NCBI GenBank assembly: GCA_033549365.1
Contig: JAWSUF010000008.1
Coordinates: 64,001 to 115,594, forward strand
Length of the DNA stretch: 51,594 nucleotides
Direction of reading: 5' to 3'
DNA from: Acidobacteriota bacterium
GTDB taxonomy: Bacteria; Acidobacteriota; Aminicenantia; Aminicenantales; Saccharicenantaceae
Shown: positions 24,191-32,117 of the stretch, one piece after another
How the letters are laid out: every line of letters begins with the position of its first letter
Position numbering within the stretch: the stretch's first letter is position 1
The notes under the pieces: model-generated
Told to the model about the DNA's origin: nothing
The model's database searches: none
What the model saw: the letters and a program-made list of their open reading frames with translations, nothing else
Translations under genes and position numbers: made by a program

Positions 24191-26471
24191 CCGTTGCGAG
24201 GGCGCCTTCGATGCCGTTCATGTCGACGGCCGAGATGCCGTAGTCATACCGTCCCGCTTCGGTCGCGCTCGGGAAATGCCTGTCCAGAAATTCCCGTCGA
24301 TGAGCCGGGAGTTCTCCGACGGGCTTGAAGAGGTCCGGAGATTCCTCTTTTTTCTTTCGGTAGATCCTGTAGACGGCGATGTCGAAGAGATCCTCGTTGG
24401 CGGGATTGTCCGACCAGGAGACGACGTTGATGTACTCGGTTCGCAGAAGAGCTTTATTGACCTCTGTCCGGAAAGACACGTTCAAGGGAGGATAGGGATC
24501 CCCCTGAACGGGAAAGAACGGCGGCGAGACGGGCCCCTCGAGTCCGGAGGAAGCGACGGCTTTCATGGCGTAAATCGGCTCCTGCGTCAGGTCCGGATGC
24601 TCGTCCCGGAATGACAACTGGGAAGAGGAGACGAGGCCGATCTCACCGAAATCGCTCTCGGTTTTACGTTTGCGAAGGATCTTGTATCCGGAAAGTTTGG
24701 TGGCCGCCGTGATTTTCGGGTCCTGTTCCCAGGACAAAACGACGGCACGCTCCCTGACCATCCGGCGGGCTTCCGGGAATATGGGAGAGAAGGGGATTCG
24801 TGCGATGTGGTCGTACCAGATTTCCGCCATGAACTGGTAGCCCTTGAGACTTGGGTGCAGGTTGTCCGGAGCGTCGGCGATCAGGGATTGCCAACCGCCC
24901 TGGGCCTCCGGATAGCTGTAGAAAAGTTCATACATATCGACCAGGAGGATGTTTTTTTCCTGGGAGATTCTCCGAATTCTGTTGTTGAGATTGAGAGTCC
25001 GGGATCGTGTGAAATCATTCCAGCGGTCGCCTTTGCGGGGAATGATCGTCGCGATCATGGGAAAAACGCCGTGTTTCAGGCATTTCGCGGTCATTTCGCC
25101 CAGGTTGAAAGCGGTCGTAATCATGGAATAATGCTCGATGGAAACATCATTTGTTCCGAGCTTCAACAGAAGATAGAGGGCGAGATCGCCGGTGATGACG
25201 TCGGCGATCCGGCTCACGCCTCCCCAAGTGTCGTCGCCCGGAACGCCCCGGTTGATGACATCGGGTTTCGGATACAGGTTTTCCAGAAGAACCTGGAGCC
25301 GGGGCGGGTATCCGAGTTCCCGGATATCCCAGGGCGGGACAAGGATGCCGTAGGTGATGCTGTCGCCGAAGGCGATGAAGGCGTCATCGGCCCGGAACCC
25401 CGAGCGGGGGGAAGCGGCCGGCTGTCGGGCCGGAGTGCGATCCGACATCTGCAGTTCGGCCAAGGTCAGGGTTTTCAGGTGCCTGTCGTCCCGGGATGCC
25501 CAGGAGACGGCCAACCTGTCGCCTTCGGCCGCGAGGGCCGGGTCGTCGAGACCGGGGGCTTTTCCTGATATGCCGACGGCCGGGCTCCACGATCCGTCCG
25601 GTGTCCGATAAGACAGAAGGATCTCTCTCATTCCGCCGTCGTCCCTCAACCAGGCCACAACGGGAACGGCGCCGTGAAGAAGCGACACGGCCGGACGGCC
25701 GTTGGCCGTTCCCCGGACGTCGGTCAGTTTCCGGGGTTTCAGCCAGCGGTTTCCGTCGTGGCTCCGGAGATGGATCTGGTAATCGGACCCGTCGTAGGAG
25801 GTCCAGGCCAAAAGGGGCCTTCCCTCCGGGTCTCTTCCAGGTGCGGGGTGAAAATGGGGAACTCCCGTTCCGGGCGTCAAAGAGACCGGCGGCGTCAGGA
25901 CATCGCCTTCCAGACGGGAAACCAGGATCTCGTCGGGTCCGTCCGTCGCCTCAACCCAGAAAATCCAGACGGCCCCTTCGCCGTCGGCAAGCAAGCGCGG
26001 AGTGAAGAGAGATCCTTCCGGAGCGCTGCGGACAATCCAGATCCTCTCAGGAAACAAGCCTTTGAGGATCAGCCGGGATTCTCCGCCGCCGGTTTGGATC
26101 CAAACCGCGTACGGTCGGGCGCCCGGCGTAATTTCCAGGTCCGGAGCATGATGACGGCCTTCGAATTCCGTGGAAAGGCGGCGCGTGTCGGCCGGACCGT
26201 CCGCCGCAAGGCGTCCGAAATAAATGTCTCCGGCCCTTTCCGTCGATTTCTCTTCCCAGACAAGCCAGATCCTCTGAAGCACGTCTTTCTTGACGCTGAG
26301 TGCGGAGACGGGCCTTCCCGGATCGGGAAAAACGATTTTCGCCCGCCCGAGATCGTCGAAAACCGGCCGTCCGAGACCTCCCGGCATGACCGTCCGTTCG
26401 CCGTTTGCACCATAAAGGCCGGCTGCGCAGGCGAGGATCAGAAAGCCGGCAACGAGGTGAGCGTGTTTCAT
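24171..26471 (-). CDS. Secreted SGNH/GDSL hydrolase with N-terminal propeller-like region
   Basis: 766 aa. Signal peptide 1-23, or possibly a lipoprotein via LILAC with Cys15. Residues about 30-340 are sialidase-like propeller repeats. The SGNH esterase domain covers about 360-555 with nucleophile S371 in FGDSITYG, N441 in LGTNDVS, and D536/H539 in DNLHPS. About 560-650 is an Fn3-like linker (ILRKRKTE). The last 105 residues match the C-terminal module of the PKD proteins (NVVSWSDNPANEDLF, VYRIYRKKK). It is likely a surface deacetylase/esterase acting on glycan or lipid. It overlaps the preceding gene by 4 nt. Its extreme C-terminus (TPEGS) is encoded by an intergenic repeat copy. Confidence 0.8.
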   Translation of the reverse strand: MKHAHLVAGFLILACAAGLYGANGERTVMPGGLGRPVFDDLGRAKIVFPDPGRPVSALSVKKDVLQRIWLVWEEKSTERAGDIYFGRLAADGPADTRRLSTEFEGRHHAPDLEITPGARPYAVWIQTGGGESRLILKGLFPERIWIVRSAPEGSLFTPRLLADGEGAVWIFWVEATDGPDEILVSRLEGDVLTPPVSLTPGTGVPHFHPAPGRDPEGRPLLAWTSYDGSDYQIHLRSHDGNRWLKPRKLTDVRGTANGRPAVSLLHGAVPVVAWLRDDGGMREILLSYRTPDGSWSPAVGISGKAPGLDDPALAAEGDRLAVSWASRDDRHLKTLTLAELQMSDRTPARQPAASPRSGFRADDAFIAFGDSITYGILVPPWDIRELGYPPRLQVLLENLYPKPDVINRGVPGDDTWGGVSRIADVITGDLALYLLLKLGTNDVSIEHYSMITTAFNLGEMTAKCLKHGVFPMIATIIPRKGDRWNDFTRSRTLNLNNRIRRISQEKNILLVDMYELFYSYPEAQGGWQSLIADAPDNLHPSLKGYQFMAEIWYDHIARIPFSPIFPEARRMVRERAVVLSWEQDPKITAATKLSGYKILRKRKTESDFGEIGLVSSSQLSFRDEHPDLTQEPIYAMKAVASSGLEGPVSPPFFPVQGDPYPPLNVSFRTEVNKALLRTEYINVVSWSDNPANEDLFDIAVYRIYRKKKEESPDLFKPVGELPAHRREFLDRHFPSATEAGRYDYGISAVDMNGIEGALATGTPEGS

Positions 26472-27769
26472 TTGATTTTCGAAGGCGGGTTTAAATCGCG
26501 ATCGACGACATGGGCATTATCGCGGGAATGATAAGCGACATCCGAGATCGCCGCGTAAACATCCCAATCCGCCGCATTGTCGCCCAAATCCTGCCAGACG
26601 ACAGCGATGCGGTTGTGAGACAGAAATACGCCGGCCGGCCTTTCCTGCCGCCCGTGGGACATGCTGTTGACCTGGAATTCCTGAACCCGGGAGGCGCCGT
26701 CTCTGTCGAGAATCACGGCGAAAATCCCATAATGGTCGCCGTCCTGTTCATAGCTTTGCCATGTCACGAGATATCCGGCTTCTCCGAACGCGATCGAGGG
26801 AAAAACCTGCCAGCCGTTGCGGTGGGAATTGACGATGAACTCTCCGCCCAGGGGAAAGGCCATGGGGCTGAAGCGCCGGACCAGAATATTGTAGGCTTCC
26901 GGCGTATAAGTATGGGCGTGCCAGCAGACAATGAAAGCGCCGCTTGTGTCCATGACCAGACGGGCCTGATCACGCCGTCCGGGTGCCGAACTGCTTATGA
27001 AGAACTCTTTTTCGAGAGGAAGACCTGTCCGGCTGAATCTCCGTCCGATTATTTCCGAACCGAATCCATCGGCTGAGAAGCGGGTCCAGACCACCGTGAA
27101 ATGGCCGTCGCGATGCATGGCCACGGCCGGATTCATCTGGTCGCCTCCGCTGTCTGCGCTGATCCTGAATTGCGGTCCCACGGGAACTCCGTTGGGATCG
27201 AAAAGACGGGCGTAAACTTGGCATAAGCCGGATTCATATCCGTGGGCGTGCCAGACGACGATGAAACCGCCGTTTCGATCCATAGCCGCCGCTTGACCGC
27301 CCTTGAAGGTCCAGGATTGCTCGTTGACGATGAATTCGCCCGTCAGGGGAAAGCCGTTGTTGTCGTAGATCCGGGCGGCGACATTCATACCGTTGTAGTT
27401 GTACCAGGTGATGATGTACCGGCCGTCGGGTCCGGCCGCGACGAAAGGTTTTTCCTGGAGATGCTCCCAGTCGGCATTGACCTGAAATTCCGGCCCCTGA
27501 GTCATGCCGTAAGAGCTGAAAAGCCGGGCGAAAATGCCGGTCAACTCTCCGTCCTGCCGTTCACTGACCCAGACGGCGAGAAACCGGCCGCTGCCGTCCG
27601 TGGCCAGGGCGGGCGCGGTCTGATCATTGACGACATAGGAGTGAACCCGGAATTCGGCCTGCCAGGATGAAACGGCCGGAAGAAAAAGCAAACCCAGAAC
27701 GACCGGAAGCCAAAGTCCCGGCCGGCGGCGCCGGCCTGACGCGGCGGCGGAATCGGATTTGTCCGTCAT
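26468..27769 (-). CDS. Secreted beta-propeller-like repeat protein
   Basis: 433 aa. After a positively charged N-terminus (GRRRRPG) comes a hydrophobic signal (LWLPVVLGLLFLPAVSS). The rest consists of about seven repeats of roughly 50 residues with the pattern 'P-x-V/I-A-x-x-x-x-G-x-F-x-V-x-W ... RxF-D/S-x-x-G-x-P-L-x-x-E-F-x-V-N' (EFQVN, EFIVN, QFRIS, EFFIS, EFIVN, EFQVN), which suggests a seven-bladed propeller. No catalytic motif is visible. It overlaps both neighbours by 4 nt, as the middle gene of an operon with a TolB-like protein and an SGNH hydrolase. Likely a surface ligand-binding protein. Confidence 0.7.
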   Translation of the reverse strand: MTDKSDSAAASGRRRRPGLWLPVVLGLLFLPAVSSWQAEFRVHSYVVNDQTAPALATDGSGRFLAVWVSERQDGELTGIFARLFSSYGMTQGPEFQVNADWEHLQEKPFVAAGPDGRYIITWYNYNGMNVAARIYDNNGFPLTGEFIVNEQSWTFKGGQAAAMDRNGGFIVVWHAHGYESGLCQVYARLFDPNGVPVGPQFRISADSGGDQMNPAVAMHRDGHFTVVWTRFSADGFGSEIIGRRFSRTGLPLEKEFFISSSAPGRRDQARLVMDTSGAFIVCWHAHTYTPEAYNILVRRFSPMAFPLGGEFIVNSHRNGWQVFPSIAFGEAGYLVTWQSYEQDGDHYGIFAVILDRDGASRVQEFQVNSMSHGRQERPAGVFLSHNRIAVVWQDLGDNAADWDVYAAISDVAYHSRDNAHVVDRDLNPPSKIK

Positions 27770-28728
27770 GGGATCCTAATCCAGTCCGGGAAGACGTCGT
27801 TTCCCGGAGAGTCGAACAGAAGCCGGGTCTCGCGGGTTTCGACATCGATGATATAGAGGGCCCAGTCGCCGTCATGGTCGTACTGAGTCGAGGAGTTGAA
27901 AACGATGAAACGGCCGTCCGGAGACCAGGAAGGAAAATAATCGTAGGTGTCGTCGCGAAGGGTCAGGCGCGTTTTTCCGCTCCCGTCCTTGTTGCAGATC
28001 CAGATGTCGCCCTTGCCGTCCGCTTCGGAGCTGACGTAGGCCAGCCGGCTTCCGTCGGGCGAGAAACGGGCCCGGCAGGTATGGCCGCGGTCACCGAGAT
28101 GGAGAGTGTCTCCGGTTTCGAAATTATAAATTGAGGCATCCCATCCCATGGTGCGTTTTCCCGTAAAGACGACCAGGGGATCGACGGGAGAAATGTGGGG
28201 GATGCTGTGCGTATCCCTGAAGTCCGGGACAAGGCTTTCCACCCGCCGGGTTTCCAGATTGATCTTGAAGAGTTCGATATTCCGGCCGACGAGTCGTTTT
28301 CTCTCCCGGGCGAAGGCCAGATGCCGGCCGTCCGGAAACCAGGCGGGGTCCTTCTCGTCGAGCCCCGAGGTCGTCACCTGGATCGGATCCGAACCGTCGG
28401 CGTTCATGACATAGATGTCATAGGGCCCTTCGGGATTGGCGTAATAGGCGATCCGGTTTCCGTCGGGCGACCAGACCGGGAATTTATTCTCCCAGGCGTT
28501 ATCGGTGATCTTGCGGACGCCGTCCGAAGTCATGACATAGACGGCGTTTGTCCCTTCCATGTTGGATTGGAAGATGATGCGGCCCTCGAAGGCCGTTTCG
28601 GGCTTTGTCGGCAGGACCGAGATATCGACCGGGTCGGGTGTTCGGTCCGGACTGCAGGCCCAGGCGGCCAGCAGGATCAAGCTCAGGGCGTACGCTCGGG
28701 CGGATTTTTCGAGGCGGAAAATCTTCAT
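27766..28728 (-). CDS. TolB/WD40-like beta-propeller lipoprotein
   Basis: 320 aa. The N-terminal segment ALSLILLAAWACSPD resembles a lipoprotein signal, although the lipobox (AWAC) is not ideal. Five or six PD40/TolB-type blades follow: FPVWSPDGNRIAYYAN, DIYVMNADGSDPIQVT, PAWFPDGRHLAFARE, ARFSPDGSRLAYVS, FPSWSPDGRFIVFNSS. These blades usually bind peptides or glycans in the periplasm. It is the first gene of the three-gene operon. AAGGAG lies 4 nt before the ATG, and a TATAAT (28749-28754) lies about 20 nt upstream without a good -35. Confidence 0.75.
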   Translation of the reverse strand: MKIFRLEKSARAYALSLILLAAWACSPDRTPDPVDISVLPTKPETAFEGRIIFQSNMEGTNAVYVMTSDGVRKITDNAWENKFPVWSPDGNRIAYYANPEGPYDIYVMNADGSDPIQVTTSGLDEKDPAWFPDGRHLAFARERKRLVGRNIELFKINLETRRVESLVPDFRDTHSIPHISPVDPLVVFTGKRTMGWDASIYNFETGDTLHLGDRGHTCRARFSPDGSRLAYVSSEADGKGDIWICNKDGSGKTRLTLRDDTYDYFPSWSPDGRFIVFNSSTQYDHDGDWALYIIDVETRETRLLFDSPGNDVFPDWIRIP

Positions 28729-28801
28729 CGTTCTCCTTTATGCCAATTATTATAGGGGAAAACCTCGACTGAGGCCACAATGCAGGTCCCGGAGCGGGTT
28801 T

Positions 28802-31180
28802 TTACTCGAAGTTGACGGCTTCGAGGTAGGCCGCCGTCTTCCACAGGTCGTGGATGGAAAACACCATGGCGTAGCGGAAATCCAAATCGATACGGTTCGC
28901 TCCCGGCCGGAAGGGCGCCCGGGTGATGTCGAAGCGCAGGACGTTGACGCCGTCGCGGAGCGGGCGGTCCATATGAGGAATGCCGTTGACAAAGACAGTC
29001 ACATTCTGGCTGTAGTCTCCATACCAGAAAGGATGGCTGAACTGAAAAGGCGAGTGGAGATGGATGGTCATCCGGCCGGCCGGTCCGGCACCGGTTTGAA
29101 CTTCCAAGGCCGCGCTTTTCCGGAGAGCGTACATCGGCCAGCCCTCGATGTCCCTTCGCGGGCCGATTCCGGCCAGATAGACGACGGCGCTGCGCGGCCG
29201 GCGGAGGTCGTCCGCGGAGAGGACGCAGGCTTTTTCCCGCTCGGTCCCGGGAATTTCCAGTCCGGCATAGGCCAGACGGTAGCGGACGGCGAACTCCCGT
29301 TGGCCGGGATAAGGAACAGTCAGAGAGAAGCGTTCTCCGGCCGGAAGTGAGAAAAACCTGGAAAAATAATCGGGAATATCGATGTGGATCCGGTATCCTC
29401 CGGACGGCACATCGTTTTTCTTCACAAAGAGAAGCTCGAGGAGCCCGTCCGACACCCGGGTTTTTTCGAGCTCGATATCCGGCCGGGTTTTCTGGGGGTC
29501 GGCGAAGGGGAATCGGGGATACAGATAGCTTCCGATCCCGTGAAAGAGCGCTATGGTTTCCACTTCGCGGAAGCCGTAGGGAATGCCCAGGGAATCCAGC
29601 AGATCGGTCAGGTCGCCGGCCAGCGTCACGGTCTGGGGGATGTCCCGGTTGATGACCCAGTTGGAGTTTTCGCCGCTGTCATAATACAGTTTGTAGGGAT
29701 AATATCGCTGGATGGTCGATGACGCGACGACGACTTTTTCCCGGGAGCAGGCCGTCAGCAGATAGGATATCCAGTATTCCGCCATCCAGAATTTCTCTCC
29801 CGTCTCCTCCATGGCGGCGACGGTGCGGGCGAGAAGAACGTGTTTATCCTTGACGGCCGCCCGGAAATTGCGGCTGTGCTCCCCGTTTCCGGCGAAGAAG
29901 AGAACGGCGAGAAGGACGGCCAGGGCGGGCGCAGCGATCTTTTTTCCGAACGGAAGGAAAGCTCCGGCCAGAAGGACGGGAAAAACCATGTAGAGGATGT
30001 ACATATAGCGGATGACGCCGGTGTGGCCGAAGTCGGAGAAAAGATAGGCGACGGAAAAAACGGCGGCATAGACGACGAACAGAAGAGCGGGCCGGAGTTT
30101 TTTGTTTGTCAGGGACAGGACGATCAGAACAGCGGATCCCGCAAGTAGAAGAACGAGAACGATCCAGGGCAGGACGCCGCGGCCGTCGGTGAGCAGAGAC
30201 AGCAGGAGGTCCTTGTAACGGCGAACGTGGGAGAAATCCGTCCGGCCCGATCCTTCCGGAAAGAGAAACTTGGCAAGAATGAATTTTCTGTAGATCTCAT
30301 TCAGGATGAGGGGAAAGGTGCCGAGCGCGAAATGAAAGGCCAGAGCGCCGTATTTTTTCCACTGGAGTTTCAGAACCGGTGCAAGAAAAAGGCCCGCCGT
30401 GGCGATATATATCACGCTGATCTGATGGGTCCAGAAGGCCAGGCCGGCCAGGAAACCGAGCGCGGGCAGCCAATGGGAAGACTTTTCAAAAACGACGGCA
30501 TGGGTCAGAAGAAAGATCAGGCTTCCGAACAGCAGAACGACGGGAAAACCCGAGCCGATGTCGAATCCGGCTGTCACCAGATCGGGGATGGGCAAAATAA
30601 AAAAGGCGCTCATGGCTGCGGCGGGCAGGAAGCCGAAGATCTTCTTCAGAAAGATGTAATGGACGCCGACGAAGGCCAGGAAAGCCAGAAAGGCGGACAA
30701 TTTCGCCATAAACACCGAGTATCCGAATAGGAAGAACATGAGGGCGTAATAGTGCTGGGGAAAACTGCCCTGAAAAAAGGCTCCGTAATAATAGAGGGCC
30801 GGCCGGCCGCCCTCGGCTGTGTGTTTGCCTGCAAGAGCGGGGATGGCTTCGTCGCTGTCCATCAGGCCGAAGCTGTGGGACAGATAGGGGACCCGGACGA
30901 GAGTCGCCGCAATCAGGATCAGGATGAGGACGGCCGCGTCGCGCCGCTTGAACGGAAAAAGCCGCGTTTTCTTTCCCGGCTCCCGGAGAACGAGCCTCAG
31001 AACGGTCAGAAGAATCAGGGGGACGATTCCGAACAGGGGTGAGAGGGGCCATCCCTTGAGGAAGGAAAAACTGTCCTTGAACCAGAGAGCGACCGACAAG
31101 AGATAGAAGACGACCAGAAGAGCCCGCACGACTTTTCGGGCATTGGGGCGGTTGATTCGATTCAAGGATTTGAGGCGCAT
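28802..31180 (-). CDS. Large membrane glycosyltransferase (GT39/GT83-like)
   Basis: 792 aa. About twelve hydrophobic helices run from 20 to 460. The first periplasmic loop carries D108-S-D110-E111 (LMDSDEAIPALAGKHTAEGG), which matches the acidic catalytic loop of ArnT/PMT-type polyprenyl-phosphate sugar transferases. The C-terminal about 300 residues are periplasmic and beta-rich (MTIHLHSPFQFSHPFWYGD, ANRIDLDFRYAM), likely one or two carbohydrate-binding sandwiches. It is preceded by the methyltransferase gene with a 32-nt gap, so the two are probably co-transcribed. It is the best-supported member of the three such proteins in the window. Confidence 0.78.
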   Translation of the reverse strand: MRLKSLNRINRPNARKVVRALLVVFYLLSVALWFKDSFSFLKGWPLSPLFGIVPLILLTVLRLVLREPGKKTRLFPFKRRDAAVLILILIAATLVRVPYLSHSFGLMDSDEAIPALAGKHTAEGGRPALYYYGAFFQGSFPQHYYALMFFLFGYSVFMAKLSAFLAFLAFVGVHYIFLKKIFGFLPAAAMSAFFILPIPDLVTAGFDIGSGFPVVLLFGSLIFLLTHAVVFEKSSHWLPALGFLAGLAFWTHQISVIYIATAGLFLAPVLKLQWKKYGALAFHFALGTFPLILNEIYRKFILAKFLFPEGSGRTDFSHVRRYKDLLLSLLTDGRGVLPWIVLVLLLAGSAVLIVLSLTNKKLRPALLFVVYAAVFSVAYLFSDFGHTGVIRYMYILYMVFPVLLAGAFLPFGKKIAAPALAVLLAVLFFAGNGEHSRNFRAAVKDKHVLLARTVAAMEETGEKFWMAEYWISYLLTACSREKVVVASSTIQRYYPYKLYYDSGENSNWVINRDIPQTVTLAGDLTDLLDSLGIPYGFREVETIALFHGIGSYLYPRFPFADPQKTRPDIELEKTRVSDGLLELLFVKKNDVPSGGYRIHIDIPDYFSRFFSLPAGERFSLTVPYPGQREFAVRYRLAYAGLEIPGTEREKACVLSADDLRRPRSAVVYLAGIGPRRDIEGWPMYALRKSAALEVQTGAGPAGRMTIHLHSPFQFSHPFWYGDYSQNVTVFVNGIPHMDRPLRDGVNVLRFDITRAPFRPGANRIDLDFRYAMVFSIHDLWKTAAYLEAVNFE

Positions 31181-31212
31181 GGCGTCTCTCTACGGCATTG
31201 GAATGAGCCAGG

Positions 31213-31980
31213 TCAGGGTTTTCGGGCTTTATAGATGAAGTTGGACGTGCTGTCGAAGCGCCCGGAGGCCGGAAGGAATTTCTCGATCGTGAATCCCCTC
31301 TTTTCGAGAAAGACGCGGATTTCCTCCGGCGTGTAGTGATGGCGGATGGGGACGAAATACCAGTCCAGGATGAGCTCCTCGAGTTTCTCTCCTTTCCGGG
31401 CCTTTTCCCTTTTCTTGAACAGGAAGACGACGGGCGCCAACAGAACGGCGAAAAACTTCGAAAGGCCCGTCCACCAGGATCTCGGGGTGCGGATAAGGGT
31501 TTTGCGGATGGCCTCGTGGATGAATGTCAACCGGGTTTTCTTGTAGATCGCCAGGAACAGCGAACCTCCGGGTTTGAGCACGCGAATGAGTTCGGTCACG
31601 GCTCCCAGGGGGTTGGTTGTGTGGTGGACGGTGCCCCAGGCCCAGACGATGTCGAATTCGGCGTTTTTGAAGGGCAGGCGGAGCATGTCCTCCTGACGGA
31701 ATTCCACGTTCTCCAGACCGAACGACTTTTTCATGGCCCGGCCCGTCGACAGGCTTCCCGGACTGATGTCGATTCCCGTCACCCGTTCCGCGCCCTGACG
31801 GGCGAAGATGATGCTGAAGATGCCCGTGCCGCATCCGGCGTCGAGAACGGATTTGCCCCGAACCTCGGCGGTGTCATAAAAGCGCGACCAGTGGTCTTCG
31901 GATTCCCGGTATTCCGGGACATACTCGGTCCAGACGATGTCGTAAAAGCTTCCGACGTTTTCCTTGTTCTCGAGACTCAT
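31213..31980 (-). CDS. SAM-dependent class I methyltransferase
   Basis: 255 aa. SAM-binding motif I VLDAGCGTGIFSIIFA (46-61), motif II GIDISPGSL, the acidic/aromatic loop FDIVWAWGTVHHT, and motif III VLKPGGSLFLAIYKKT all fit a Rossmann methyltransferase of the UbiE/Methyltransf_11 type. The C-terminal part with a positively charged hydrophobic stretch (FFAVLLAPVVFLFKKREK) may associate with membranes. Neighbouring glycosyltransferases suggest methylation of a lipid-linked sugar or a lipid, which is inference. It has no ribosome site; the -10 ends 9 nt before the ATG. Confidence 0.85.
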   Translation of the reverse strand: MSLENKENVGSFYDIVWTEYVPEYRESEDHWSRFYDTAEVRGKSVLDAGCGTGIFSIIFARQGAERVTGIDISPGSLSTGRAMKKSFGLENVEFRQEDMLRLPFKNAEFDIVWAWGTVHHTTNPLGAVTELIRVLKPGGSLFLAIYKKTRLTFIHEAIRKTLIRTPRSWWTGLSKFFAVLLAPVVFLFKKREKARKGEKLEELILDWYFVPIRHHYTPEEIRVFLEKRGFTIEKFLPASGRFDSTSNFIYKARKP

Positions 31981-31989
31981 GGCTCGGCG

Positions 31990-32019
31990 ATTGTATCACC
32001 GGCCCCCCCAGCCCGTCAA
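31990..32019 (-). promoter_or_regulatory. Promoter of the methyltransferase/glycosyltransferase unit
   Basis: Minus strand: -35 TTGACG (32014-32019), 18 nt, -10 TACAAT (31990-31995), 9 nt before the ATG at 31980. It is divergent from the gatE promoter 36 bp away. Confidence 0.6.
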
Positions 32020-32055
32020 TCGCCGGGAACCGGCTTGGGGCGAGCCGTCCGCGAC

Positions 32056-32085
32056 TTGACAGATAAGGCCGGGACGTGTCATAAG
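32056..32085 (+). promoter_or_regulatory. Promoter of gatE-gatD
   Basis: Consensus -35 TTGACA (32056-32061), 18 nt, -10 CATAAG (32080-32085). Leader about 26 nt with GAGGAC 7 nt before the GTG start. Confidence 0.55.
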
Positions 32086-32117
32086 AGGAACTTCCGGAAA
32101 ATACGAGGACAGACACC

